From Microbacterium aurantiacum (lineage in GTDB: Bacteria > Actinomycetota > Actinomycetes > Actinomycetales > Microbacteriaceae), in NCBI RefSeq assembly GCF_021654035.1, contig NZ_JAJPDW010000004.1, positions 1 through 64,000 of the forward strand: a DNA stretch of 64,000 nucleotides, given 5' to 3'. The position numbers and the translations under genes are program-made. Under the pieces are notes generated by a model. The model was not told where the DNA came from. It worked only from the letters and a program-made list of their open reading frames with translations, and did no database searches. Shown here one piece after another: positions 1 to 7,817 of this stretch (positions are counted from its first letter, which is position 1; each line of letters opens with the position of its first letter).

Positions 1-269
1 GATTCCAACGCGATGTGCAGCACCGTGTCCGTACTGACTTTGAGTCGGTAGACCGCTCGCTCAAGCCGCAACCGGCGCAGGTGCGCTTTCGGGTTCTCAC
101 CCACGACCGCACGGAAGACGCGGTGAAAGTGATGCGGCGAAAGACCAGCGACCGCCGCGATCTCGGCGAGGGTCACCGGCTCCTCGAGACGCTCCTCCAT
201 CCAGTGAAGTGCCCGGCTCACACGTTCCGCATGCCGCTGAGCGGTGAGTGGAAGGACGACTGAGGACAC
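1..269 (-). CDS. AraC-family transcriptional regulator, N-terminal part (cut by window edge)
   Basis: The 89 visible codons form an N-terminal AraC-type double helix-turn-helix. Residues about 10-60 read as a typical first HTH, with EEPVTLAEIAAVAGLSPHHF followed by HRVFRAVVGENPKAHLRRLR. The GTG at 269 is preferred because an in-frame TAG lies five codons upstream. The HTH at the very N-terminus is the arrangement seen in AraC regulators that carry a C-terminal GyrI-like ligand-binding domain, but that part lies outside the window, so ligand and targets cannot be named. The family assignment is firm; the exact start is less so, because no strong ribosome binding site is visible. Confidence 0.8.
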   Translation of the reverse strand, partial: MSSVVLPLTAQRHAERVSRALHWMEERLEEPVTLAEIAAVAGLSPHHFHRVFRAVVGENPKAHLRRLRLERAVYRLKVSTDTVLHIALE

Positions 270-355
270 GCTTCGAATCTACGAGCGCCGGTCAGTCGGC
301 GTCTCGACGTTTTTTGCGAATCCCACCGAAGCGACTCGCCCCAATGCCCCGAAAG

Positions 356-399
356 GTCCATATGGACATCGCGTAGACATCTCCCCTGCGAAATGGACA
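356..399. repeat. 44-base direct repeat, left copy, with palindromic core
   Basis: It matches 2030-2073 at 40 of 44 positions in the same orientation. It starts with the near-palindrome GTCCATATGGACAT and ends with GCGAAATGGACA, so GGACA/TGTCC units recur inside it. Such clustered short repeats resemble the multi-repeat ends of IS21-family elements, and an istB-like fragment lies 54 bases away. That link is inference; an operator role is the alternative. Confidence 0.7.
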
Positions 400-452
400 A
401 CTCGGAGCGTGACATCTGTAGGAACCGGCTGACGATGAACTGCTGTCGGTCG

Positions 453-572
453 TCAGAACTGGTCTGCGAGCGCCCTCCGCTGCGCATCCCAATCGAAGTC
501 CTCCAACGTTTTGCGAGCCGGTAACCCGGCGGCCTTGATCCGCAGCTCTGCGCCCGAAGCGTTGCGCGCCGT
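453..572 (-). pseudogene. IS21-family istB (transposition ATPase helper) fragment
   Basis: About 39 codons read like the IstB segment just before the Walker A region: an R/K-rich stretch, then IKAAGLPARKTLEDFDWDAQ, then a stop at 453-455. IstB proteins typically run on from a motif of the type RxPxxKTLEDFDF into the ATPase core, which is missing. Upstream of about 572 the reading frame no longer resembles IstB. I read it as a relic with both ends lost. The match is from memory of the family and is short, hence moderate confidence. Confidence 0.55.
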
Positions 573-671
573 GGTCTTCCGCGTGAAGGAGCCTGAGTGG
601 GACACTTCTTCTGAGGGCCACCTGTAGGGATCGCTTTGGGGTCGTCGACCGCGCATGAAGGGAGAACCGTG

Positions 672-965
672 ATGACTGGGGATGAAGTGTTCGACACGAT
701 CGCTCACGAGATGACTGCGCTTGACGGTGTGTCACGGAACCACCGCGGCAGTCTCATCGTCTCGGGAAGCAGCAGTGGCGCCGTGCGCGCCATGACCAGC
801 GGCGGGCAGGTGGTGGTGAAGCTTGACCCAATGCGCACGGCGGCTCTCGTTGACGCCGGCGTCGGGACACACTACAAGGGTCAGAAGAACGCGTGGCTCC
901 AGCTTCCGGCCGACCTCGACTTTGATCACGTGCGCGGTCTCATCCTCGAGGCGCTGACTGCATGA
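672..965 (+). CDS. Small hypothetical protein, possible TfoX/MmcQ-like fold
   Basis: A 97-residue protein. The ATG at 672 follows a clear GGGAG (659-664) and is preferred over upstream starts. The middle and C-terminus have the pattern of TfoX-N or MmcQ/YjbR-type small proteins: a glycine-rich beta hairpin, then GQVVVKLDPMRTAALVDAG, then a WLQLP strand and a final helix. There is no signal peptide, membrane segment or cysteine motif. It is an orphan between mobile-element debris and a GNAT gene, so no pathway can be assigned. The fold suggestion is tentative. Confidence 0.6.
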   Translation: MTGDEVFDTIAHEMTALDGVSRNHRGSLIVSGSSSGAVRAMTSGGQVVVKLDPMRTAALVDAGVGTHYKGQKNAWLQLPADLDFDHVRGLILEALTA

Positions 966-1236
966 GAAACCCTTCTTGATTGATGGTCCTGTCCCCTGGT
1001 GTGGTGGAGGATCCGGCCGGGTTGTCTTCGTCGTAGACGTTGGTGAGCCATCGTGGTGATAGTCAGTGAGGGCTCGTCGGATCTGATCGACGCGGGAAGC
1101 GACCGTGTGGATCGTTGCCGCTCCGCACGATCTCACCACGGAGCGCACCGCCCGCCGCAACTGGACCCGCCCGACGACGCTCGCCACCTGGCCGGGGAGG
1201 TCGACCTGAAGGTTCCCAAATACCCGGGGGCGTGAC

Positions 1237-1890
1237 TCACGCCTCGAGGTTCTCGGTCCCGACGAACGCGTTGTGACGCCAATAGATGTTGTCCCGGAAG
1301 TGCGCAAACCCGACGCTTTCGTACGACGCAGCGACCTTCTTTCGGGAGCGCCGAAACTCGATCTCGGACAGGTGCTCCCACGGCACCGGTTGCGCGCGGA
1401 GAACGATGAGAGTCTCCCTCCCCGTGCCGGTCACCGTCTCCACCAGCGTCGTGAGCAGACGTGGACCAAGGCGCTGACCCCGGTACGGTGGCTCCACAAA
1501 GACGCCCTCGACGATCACGAGCTGCGACACCTGCTCGCCAACCAGCGGATCGCGGGAGTCGAGCCACTCGAAGACGTTCTCATCACCGAGAATCGACTCG
1601 GTGATCTCGAATGCTTCGCCGCCTACTTGATCGAACACGTCAACGACGTCACCCACCCGGTCGAGGTCGACGGTGTACGCAGTAGCGCGCGCGATGACAC
1701 GACGCTCCGGCTCCCCCTCGTCGTCGTCATCGAAGATGTACAACGTCGCGTCAGCGGAGATCTTCGCGACGCCCGACGGCAACTCCGTCCAGTTCACGGA
1801 GTCCGGTACTCCGACCAGTGGCCGCGTGACCTTCACAATGCACTCAATATCCGTGAGGTCCACGTCAAGTCGCGCAACAACAGCAGACAT
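1237..1890 (-). CDS. GNAT-family N-acetyltransferase-like protein
   Basis: A 217-residue protein. The ATG at 1890 is chosen because AAGGGG lies 8 bases upstream. Residues about 125-150 contain VEPPYRGQRLGPRLLTTL, a good match to the acetyl-CoA pyrophosphate loop (Q/R-x-x-G-x-G/A) plus following helix of GNAT enzymes. The N-terminal 90 residues form an acidic extension (a run of DDDDE near residue 52) of unknown role. Its substrate cannot be predicted. It is transcribed toward a 270-base non-coding gap and lies between the two 44-base repeats, so it may be cargo of a former mobile unit. Confidence 0.7.
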   Translation of the reverse strand: MSAVVARLDVDLTDIECIVKVTRPLVGVPDSVNWTELPSGVAKISADATLYIFDDDDEGEPERRVIARATAYTVDLDRVGDVVDVFDQVGGEAFEITESILGDENVFEWLDSRDPLVGEQVSQLVIVEGVFVEPPYRGQRLGPRLLTTLVETVTGTGRETLIVLRAQPVPWEHLSEIEFRRSRKKVAASYESVGFAHFRDNIYWRHNAFVGTENLEA

Positions 1891-2029
1891 ACTCACCCCT
1901 TCAACAACGGATACGCGGCAACGGCATCGTGCCGACAATACCCGGGCGCTAGCCGCGATCCAGCAGAGAAGCTGAGGCGCTGTGAAACCGCCGCCCACAT
2001 GATCGCGACGGTCGGCCGGCGTCCGAAAT

Positions 2030-2073
2030 GTCCATATGGACATCGCGTGGACATTTCAACTGCGAAATGGACA
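2030..2073. repeat. 44-base direct repeat, right copy
   Basis: Same sequence as 356-399 with four mismatches, and better preserved: it begins inside the perfect 14-base palindrome TGTCCATATGGACA (2029-2042) and adds a second pair, GGACATTTC and GAAATGGAC. The two copies are 1,674 bases apart in direct orientation and bracket the orphan gene and the GNAT gene. Confidence 0.7.
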
Positions 2074-2181
2074 TTTCAGAAAGATCCCTACAGGAGGTGC
2101 GCGCTCGCGGCGGCACAAGCACGCTCAGGGCTTTGGAGAACAGGGATGAGAGGCGACTCACCCGCTCACCCTACGACGAGC

Positions 2182-2218
2182 GGCAGGGGCGCCGCGGAAG
2201 ATCCGCGACGCCCCTGCC
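2182..2218 (-). terminator. Hairpin terminator downstream of amt
   Basis: A 10-base perfect stem (GGCAGGGGCG with CGCCCCTGCC) encloses a second 5-base stem (CGCGG/CCGCG) around a short loop. It starts 17 bases past the amt stop codon. There is no T-run, as is usual for high-GC actinomycete terminators. Confidence 0.75.
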
Positions 2219-2234
2219 GGGCACTGCTGCGATG

Positions 2235-3464
2235 TCAGACGCGCTCGTCGATGAGGTAGCCCTCTTCGCCGTGCACGCTGGTGTCGACACCGGCGAGCTC
2301 GTCCTCGTTCTTGACGCGGAATCCGATGGTCTTCTGGATCGCGAAGCCGATGATGAAGGCCACGACGAAGGAGTAGACCAGGACGCCCACCGCGGCGATG
2401 ACCTGGACGATCAGCTGCTCCCAGCCGCCGCCGAGGAACAGGCCGGTCTCGGTGGCGAAGAAGCCGAGGTAGACGGTTCCGATAAGGCCACCGACGAGGT
2501 GGATGCCCACGACGTCGAGCGAGTCGTCGTAACCGAGCTTCCACTTCAGCTCGATCGCGAGGGCGCAGACGGCACCGGTGACGACACCGAGGAGGAGCGC
2601 CCAACCGGGGGTCAGGTTCGCACAGGCCGGCGTGATCGCGACGAGGCCGGAGACGGCACCGGAGGCGGCGCCGACCGAGGTGGCCTTTCCGTCCTTGAGC
2701 TTCTCCACGATGAGCCATCCGATGATGGCGGCGGCAGTGGCGCCGAGGGTGTTGATCACGATCAGACCGACGACGCTGTCTTCGGTACCCAGGGCACCCA
2801 GACCCTCCGCACCGCCGTTGAAGCCGAACCAGCCGAACCACAGGAGCGACGCGCCGAGCAGGACGAGCGGGACGTTGTGGGGCTTCTGGATGCCCTTCTG
2901 GAAGCCGATGCGCTTGCCGAGGACGAGCGCCAGGGCGAGGGCCGCAGCGCCCGCGTTGATGTGCACCGCGGTACCACCCGCGTAGTCGATGACCTCCGCG
3001 GTGAACCCGAGCGATGTGCCGAGGTTCAGGATCCAGCCGCCACCCCATACCCACGCGGCGACGGGGAAGTAGACCACGGTGGCCCAGATACCGGCGAAGA
3101 TCATCCACGCACCGAACTTGGCGCGGTCGGCGATCGCGCCGGAGATCAGGGCGACGGTGATGATCGCGAAGGTCGCACTGAAGAGCGCCCCCACCAGGTC
3201 GTCACTGCTGAGGCTGCCGAGACCGAGGTCGGAGAAGGGGTTTCCGGCGAAGGCCCAGACGTTGCCCTCCGGCACCGCGCTCATATTGAAGCCGTAGATG
3301 ATCCAGAGCACGCCGATGAGACCCATCGAACCGAAGCTCATCATCATCATGCTGACGACGCTCTTCGCTTTGACGAGGCCTCCGTAGAAGAACGCCACGC
3401 CTGGCGTCATCAGAAGCACCAGCGCTGACGCGGTGATCAACCAGGCAAGATTTCCGCTGTCCAT
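2235..3464 (-). CDS. amt: Ammonium transporter Amt
   Basis: A 409-residue membrane protein with about 11 hydrophobic segments that conducts ammonium/ammonia across the cytoplasmic membrane. Family landmarks are visible: the TPGVAFFYGGLV first helix, IDYAGGTAVHINAGAAAL with the first pore histidine, and VVGIHLVGGLIGTVYLG with the second. The ATG at 3464 is chosen because GAGG lies nine bases upstream; four codons earlier is another ATG (3476). No glnK (PII) gene follows, so membrane sequestration control by an adjacent PII partner is not evident here. The gene appears monocistronic, with its own terminator at 2182-2218. Confidence 0.95.
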   Translation of the reverse strand: MDSGNLAWLITASALVLLMTPGVAFFYGGLVKAKSVVSMMMMSFGSMGLIGVLWIIYGFNMSAVPEGNVWAFAGNPFSDLGLGSLSSDDLVGALFSATFAIITVALISGAIADRAKFGAWMIFAGIWATVVYFPVAAWVWGGGWILNLGTSLGFTAEVIDYAGGTAVHINAGAAALALALVLGKRIGFQKGIQKPHNVPLVLLGASLLWFGWFGFNGGAEGLGALGTEDSVVGLIVINTLGATAAAIIGWLIVEKLKDGKATSVGAASGAVSGLVAITPACANLTPGWALLLGVVTGAVCALAIELKWKLGYDDSLDVVGIHLVGGLIGTVYLGFFATETGLFLGGGWEQLIVQVIAAVGVLVYSFVVAFIIGFAIQKTIGFRVKNEDELAGVDTSVHGEEGYLIDERV

Positions 3465-3593
3465 GAGATTCCTCATCCATGTGTCGTGTTACACAAAAAG
3501 CCCCTGCCGGCGCCGAGTCGGGTCACGGCTGTCGGGCACGCCCAGTTTCCCGAGCGGGGGTTTCGTGCGCCGTGCACCCCGTGTTTCGCGTTG

Positions 3594-3629
3594 GTTACGC
3601 GAGGGAATGCGAGGTAAACATCACGTTTC
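3594..3629 (-). promoter_or_regulatory. Possible nitrogen-regulator (GlnR-like) half-sites upstream of amt
   Basis: GTTAC (3594-3598), six bases, GAATG (3605-3609), then GTAAA (3614-3618), six bases, GTTTC (3625-3629). The two pairs resemble the GTNAC-N6-GAAAC half-site logic of actinobacterial GlnR, with imperfect spacing between pairs. Location 130-165 bases upstream of amt fits, but the match is weak. Confidence 0.25.
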
Positions 3630-3689
3630 ACGCACGCACGAAAGCACCGCGAACGCCCGGAGCGCGCGCGACGAACGGATGGCGGTGTG

Positions 3690-4715
3690 TCAGGCGAGCG
3701 TCGAGGCGACCAGTCGCGACGTGGCGCGCAGGTACTTCTTGCGGTACCCGCCGGACAGCATCTCCTCGGGGAACACGTCGTCGAGGGAGACTCCGGTCGC
3801 CCGGATGGGGATCTGCGCGTCGTAGACGCGGTCGATGAACGCGACGAATCGCAGTGCCGCGGATTGGTCGCTGAACACGTCGACATCTCGAAGCCCCACG
3901 GTGTCGACGCCCTCGATCAGGCGGATGTACCGCGAGGGGTGCACTCGTGCGAGATGGGCGATGAGATCTTCGAAGCGGTCATCGGCCGCCGTCCCCACGG
4001 CCGCCGCGTCACCGATCGCGGCGTCGTACTCGGCGGCGCTGAGCGACACCGCGTGGCCGTCGACGGCGCGCTGGCGATAGTCGGTCCCGTCGATGCGGAT
4101 CGTCTGGAACCTCTCCGCCATCGCGTGGATCTCGCGGAGGAAGTCCTGCGCGGCGAAGCGCCCTTCCCCGAGCGCGTTGGGCGGCGTGTTGGAGGTCGCG
4201 GCGAAACGCGTGCCCCCGGTGACGAGTTCTCCGAGCAGCCGCGTCATCACCATCGTGTCGCCGGGGTCATCGAGCTCGAACTCGTCGATGCAGAGGAGAT
4301 CCGCGCCGCGGAACAGCTCGACGGTGTTCTTGTAGCCCAGGGCGCCGACGAGCGCGGTGTACTCGATGAACGAGCCGAAGTACTTCCGTCGCGCAGGCAT
4401 GTCATGGTAGATCGCGGCCAGCAGGTGGGTCTTCCCCACGCCGAACCCGCCGTCGAGGTACACCCCCGGACGCGGAGCAGGTTCCCGCTTGGCGCGACGG
4501 AAGAGTCCGCCCTTCGCCGGTGCCGGTCCTCCCCCGGCGAACCGGACGAGGAGATCCTTCGCCTCCTGCTGCGAGGGATACGCGGGATCCGCACGGTAGG
4601 TGTCGAAACGGGCGGTGGTGAACTGCGGCGGCGGCACGAGGGCGGCCACCATCTCAGCACCGGAGAGTTCCGGCGTGCGGTCGACGAGGTGCACCACCCC
4701 GGCGGCGGCACTCAT
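3690..4715 (-). CDS. zapE: ZapE/AFG1-like P-loop ATPase
   Basis: A 341-residue AAA-type ATPase of the ZapE/AFG1 family, linked in E. coli to Z-ring constriction and in mitochondria to protein quality control. Walker A is GGFGVGKTH at about 89-97 and Walker B is LLCIDEFEL at about 140-148, followed by a sensor-like AATSNTPPNAL stretch. The ATG at 4715 follows GGAGG and overlaps the upstream gene's stop (ATGA), indicating translational coupling. Residues about 62-82 are a Gly/Pro/Ala and Lys/Arg-rich insertion. Its role in cell division in this organism is inferred from the family only. Confidence 0.88.
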   Translation of the reverse strand: MSAAAGVVHLVDRTPELSGAEMVAALVPPPQFTTARFDTYRADPAYPSQQEAKDLLVRFAGGGPAPAKGGLFRRAKREPAPRPGVYLDGGFGVGKTHLLAAIYHDMPARRKYFGSFIEYTALVGALGYKNTVELFRGADLLCIDEFELDDPGDTMVMTRLLGELVTGGTRFAATSNTPPNALGEGRFAAQDFLREIHAMAERFQTIRIDGTDYRQRAVDGHAVSLSAAEYDAAIGDAAAVGTAADDRFEDLIAHLARVHPSRYIRLIEGVDTVGLRDVDVFSDQSAALRFVAFIDRVYDAQIPIRATGVSLDDVFPEEMLSGGYRKKYLRATSRLVASTLA

Positions 4716-5938
4716 CGGGCATCCTCCGAGGTCTGGTCCTGCGGCGTGAGCCCCCGGGCGCGAAGCCAGTCGGAGATCGCGGAGCTCCAGCGCTCCTGGT
4801 CGTAGTTCCAGAGCTTCGTGTGTCGCGCCACCTCGAAGACCTCCATACGGACGAGATCCGGGCGCGCGACGAGGAGATCGTGCGAGGCGTCGGAGGGGAC
4901 GAAGCCGTCGTCGTCGCTGTGCAGGATCAGGATCGGATGCCGTAGCTCTGCGGCGCGGGCGATGACATCCAGGCGATCGAAGGGGATCCGCCCCCCGCTG
5001 TGCACGAGAGCCGACCCCCAGTCGCTCTCGAGCACATGGATCGCGAGCGAGCTGACCGGGGTGGGAACCTTCATCATGCCGGCCTGGTAGTCCAGCACGA
5101 CGCGCCAGTCGACGACGGGCGACTCGAGGATCAGCGCGGCGATGCGGTCGCGGTGAGCGGAGTTGAGGGAGACCTGCAGCGCGATGGCGCCACCCATGGA
5201 CCAGCCCATGAGGACGATCCTCTTCGCACCGCGGCGACGGGCGAAGCCGACCGCCGCGTCGACGTCGCGCCACTCGGTGGCTCCGAGGGCATACGTGCCC
5301 GCGCGGCTCCGAGGCGCCTCGCCGTCATTGCGATAGGACACCACGAGCGAGGTGATCCCGAGGCCGTGGAACAGCGGGACGGCACGGAGACATTCCGCTC
5401 TGGTCGTGCCGCGCCCGTGCACCTGAATCACCCAGACGTCGCCCTCGCCGGCCGGGAACAGCCACGCGGGGCAGGGGCCGATTCCGGATCCGATGAGCTC
5501 GGGCGTATAAGGGAGGTGCAGGTCGGAGGGATGGTCGAAGTACCAGCCGCTGAAGGCGGCCGCACTGTCGAGACGGGCATCCGAGCCGATGTGGGTGAGG
5601 AGCTTGCGCGTCACGCTGTCGGCGTCCTCGGCGAGGACCGTCCCCAGCTTGAGGTACGGCTCGGACCCGCGTGTGAACAGCCCGTACCTGCCCGGGAGCG
5701 CCGTGTCCTCGGTCTTCGAGAGCCGGATGGTCTGCGCGGTGGTGTCGAGATCGAGGATCTGGGTGTCGGCCACACGCGCGGCGGGTGTCACGACCCGTCG
5801 CGCCATCCGCAGGGCCGTCAGGGCCCACAGACTCAGCACCGCAGAGAGCGCACTGCTCAGGACCGTGATCAGGATGCGGATCGCGGATGCCGGGGCGGGG
5901 AAGGCACCGCCCGCAGCGGCGCGCCTGGAGGAGACCAT
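4712..5938 (-). CDS. Alpha/beta hydrolase with N-terminal membrane anchor
   Basis: A 408-residue protein. Residues about 20-45 form one hydrophobic segment, likely a signal anchor. The catalytic region carries an HGRG oxyanion loop (about 174-177) and the nucleophile elbow GWSMGG with Ser near 247. The acid and histidine are likely in HSDDDGFVP and EVARHTKLW. It resembles actinobacterial dienelactone-hydrolase or BAAT-like enzymes; the substrate is unknown. It shares a 4-base overlap with zapE, so the pair forms one operon. Its -10 box overlaps that of the divergent DUF3000 gene. Confidence 0.82.
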   Translation of the reverse strand: MVSSRRAAAGGAFPAPASAIRILITVLSSALSAVLSLWALTALRMARRVVTPAARVADTQILDLDTTAQTIRLSKTEDTALPGRYGLFTRGSEPYLKLGTVLAEDADSVTRKLLTHIGSDARLDSAAAFSGWYFDHPSDLHLPYTPELIGSGIGPCPAWLFPAGEGDVWVIQVHGRGTTRAECLRAVPLFHGLGITSLVVSYRNDGEAPRSRAGTYALGATEWRDVDAAVGFARRRGAKRIVLMGWSMGGAIALQVSLNSAHRDRIAALILESPVVDWRVVLDYQAGMMKVPTPVSSLAIHVLESDWGSALVHSGGRIPFDRLDVIARAAELRHPILILHSDDDGFVPSDASHDLLVARPDLVRMEVFEVARHTKLWNYDQERWSSAISDWLRARGLTPQDQTSEDAR

Positions 5939-5947
5939 CGGGGCCTC

Positions 5948-5957
5948 ACTCTAGTCT
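5948..5957. promoter_or_regulatory. Overlapping divergent -10 boxes
   Basis: The ten bases ACTCTAGTCT carry TAGAGT on the minus strand (5953-5948, 9 bases before the ATG at 5938) and TAGTCT on the plus strand (5952-5957, 6 bases before the GTG at 5964). The two boxes share the TA at 5952-5953, so only one polymerase should be able to occupy the site at a time. Confidence 0.65.
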
Positions 5958-5963
5958 GTCCGG

Positions 5964-6548
5964 GTGGAAGATCACCGCCGACCGGCGTCGCCGACCTTCG
6001 CGCAGGTCGCGGAGGATGTTCGCGCGGTCGAATACCGGGACGATTTCTCCGTCCGCGAGATTCCGGCCCCCGCCGGACTCGCCCCGGACTCGATCGCGCT
6101 GGCCGGAGATGTCCGCCCGGACGCGACGACGGGCGACTCCGTCTTCGGCACGGGGCGCTTCATCCTCCTGCACGACGACAGCGAGCCCGCATCCTGGGAA
6201 GGACCCTGGCGGATCGTCTGCTTCGCCCAGGCACCGCTCGAATCCGACATCGGCGTGGACCCGATGCTCGCCGATGTCGCCTGGTCCTGGCTGGTCGATG
6301 CGCTGACGTCCCGCGAGGCGTCCTTCCACGCAGAGGCGGGTACCGCCACGAAGACACTGTCCCGCGGGTTCGGCTCCCTCGCCGCCGAGGGCGACGGATC
6401 GCAGATCGAACTGCGCGCGTCGTGGTCGCCCACGGGTCCCATCGAGCGACACGTGGAAGCATGGGCGGAGCTCGTGTGCATGCTGGCGGGGCTCCCGCCG
6501 GGTTCAGAAGGGATCGAGATGCTGGGATCGCGCAGGTCGCTGCAGTGA
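5964..6548 (+). CDS. DUF3000 family protein
   Basis: A 194-residue actinobacterial protein of the DUF3000 family, biochemically uncharacterised. It shows the family pattern: an N-terminal helix with FAQVAEDVRAVEY, a beta-rich core with GRFILLHDD and PWRIVCFAQAPLE, and a C-terminal helix with ERHVEAWAELVCMLAGLPPG. The start is GTG, 6 bases after a TAGTCT -10 box, so the message is probably leaderless. The stop overlaps the GTG of the RNase D gene. DUF3000 next to RNase D is a conserved actinobacterial pair, which hints at an RNA-related role but does not prove it. Confidence 0.88.
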   Translation: MEDHRRPASPTFAQVAEDVRAVEYRDDFSVREIPAPAGLAPDSIALAGDVRPDATTGDSVFGTGRFILLHDDSEPASWEGPWRIVCFAQAPLESDIGVDPMLADVAWSWLVDALTSREASFHAEAGTATKTLSRGFGSLAAEGDGSQIELRASWSPTGPIERHVEAWAELVCMLAGLPPGSEGIEMLGSRRSLQ

Positions 6549-7744
6549 CGGCGTACGACGTGATCGTCGACGATGCGGGATTGCAGGAGGCGGCGCGCGC
6601 CATTGCGGCCGGCACGGGTCCCGTGGCCGTCGACGTGGAGCGCGCCTCCGGATTCCGGTACTCGCAACGGGCGTATCTGGTCCAGGTCTTCCGGCGCGGC
6701 GCCGGCGTGTTCCTGTTCGACCCCCCGCCGATCGCCGACTTCTCTCCGCTCCAGGACGTCCTCGCCGACGAGGAGTGGGTGCTGCACGCCGCCAGCCAGG
6801 ATCTGCCATCGCTGCGCGAACTGGGGCTGGAGCCGGAGCGGATGTTCGACACCGAGCTGGCGGCCCGCCTGCTCGGTCACGAACGCGTGGGACTCGGGGC
6901 CGTGGTGGAGCAGACGCTCGGCATCACCCTGGCCAAGGCTCATTCCGCCGCGGACTGGTCCACCCGACCCCTCCCCCAATCCTGGCTGGAGTACGCCGCG
7001 CTCGACGTCGTGCATCTGATCGATGTCCGCGATGCGCTCGTCGCCGAGCTCGAGGAGCAGGAGAAGTCCGAGTTCGCGGAAGAGGAGTTCCTCGCCGTCC
7101 TCCTGCGTGAGCCCAAGCCCGCGCGCGAGGAGCCCTGGCGTCGGATGAGCGGGCTCCACACGGTACGCGGCCGCCGAGGACTCGCGGTCGCGCGCGCTCT
7201 CTGGACGGCGCGGGAGGAGTACGCCCGCCAGGAGGATGTCGCACCCGGCCGTCTGGTGCCCGACCGTGCGCTCGTCGCGGCGGTCATCGCCGATCCCCGT
7301 TCGAAGCAGGAACTCGCCGGGGTCAAGGAGTTCACCGGTCGCGCCAGCCGCTCGCAGCTCGATCGCTGGTGGGCCGCGTTCGAAGCAGGTCGCGCCGAGA
7401 CCGATCTTCCCCGCGAGCGTGTCTCCCACGGCGACACGCTCCCACCGCCTCGCGTCTGGGCCGATCGCAACCCCGACGCCGATGCCCGATTGAAGACGGC
7501 CCGGCCGCGGGTGGAGCAGCGGGCGGAGGAGCTCCGGATGCCGACGGAGAACCTCCTGACGCCCGATCTGCTCCGACGCGTGGCATGGGCTCCGCCCGCG
7601 GTGATGAGCGTCGACGCGATCGCGGCTGCGCTGCTGACCCTCGGCGCCCGCGGCTGGCAGGTTGACCAGACTGCACAGCTGATCACGGATGCCTTTGTGG
7701 ATTCCGTGCAAGAGCCCGCGGAGGCTGCCCCGACCGATTCGTAG
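6545..7744 (+). CDS. rnd: Ribonuclease D (HRDC domain)
   Basis: A 399-residue 3'-5' exoribonuclease for RNA maturation. The DEDD-type domain covers about 1-190: DVE near residue 30, ASQDLPSLRELG, DTELAARLLG, and the last motif in EYAALDVVHLIDV. An HRDC domain follows at about 205-290 (WTAREEYARQEDVAPGRLVP). The GTG at 6545 sits in a GTGA overlap with the DUF3000 stop, so translation is coupled. The first catalytic motif reads DVE rather than DTE, which keeps both acids. Confidence 0.92.
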   Translation: MTAYDVIVDDAGLQEAARAIAAGTGPVAVDVERASGFRYSQRAYLVQVFRRGAGVFLFDPPPIADFSPLQDVLADEEWVLHAASQDLPSLRELGLEPERMFDTELAARLLGHERVGLGAVVEQTLGITLAKAHSAADWSTRPLPQSWLEYAALDVVHLIDVRDALVAELEEQEKSEFAEEEFLAVLLREPKPAREEPWRRMSGLHTVRGRRGLAVARALWTAREEYARQEDVAPGRLVPDRALVAAVIADPRSKQELAGVKEFTGRASRSQLDRWWAAFEAGRAETDLPRERVSHGDTLPPPRVWADRNPDADARLKTARPRVEQRAEELRMPTENLLTPDLLRRVAWAPPAVMSVDAIAAALLTLGARGWQVDQTAQLITDAFVDSVQEPAEAAPTDS

Positions 7745-7817
7745 GTATCCGCCACCGGGTTCTGCCCGCCCGCAGGGGCCTCCTAGGCTTGCGGCGATCC
7801 CAATCATTGGAGGCAGA

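Larger units (their letters stand above)
270..671. other. Gene-poor accessory stretch with mobile-element debris
   Basis: This 400-base stretch has no intact gene. It holds one copy of a 44-base direct repeat (356-399) and a decayed istB-like fragment (453-572, minus strand). Base composition looks less GC-rich than the neighbouring chromosome. The rest shows nothing I can support. Confidence 0.6.
1891..2234. other. Intergenic stretch with repeat and terminator
   Basis: No gene is supported here. It holds the right 44-base repeat (2030-2073), further GGACATTTC/GAAATGGAC inverted units just after it (to about 2078), and the hairpin at 2182-2218 that ends the amt transcript. Confidence 0.6.

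Noticed and set aside
966..1236. Minus-strand open frame with a transposase-like feel between the orphan gene and the GNAT gene
   Set aside because: No recognisable transposase motif or catalytic acids, and no consistent frame or start. I treat it as non-coding; a TBLASTX search could change this.
621..2094. 12-base inverted match GATCCCTACAGG (621-632 and 2083-2094)
   Set aside because: A 12-base match in a 2-kb comparison is not improbable, and it does not sit symmetrically about the 44-base repeats.
2028..3428. Long plus-strand open frame opposite amt, rich in Asp, Glu and Arg
   Set aside because: It is an antisense shadow: amt on the other strand has perfect family motifs and membrane segments. 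High third-position GC keeps antisense frames open.
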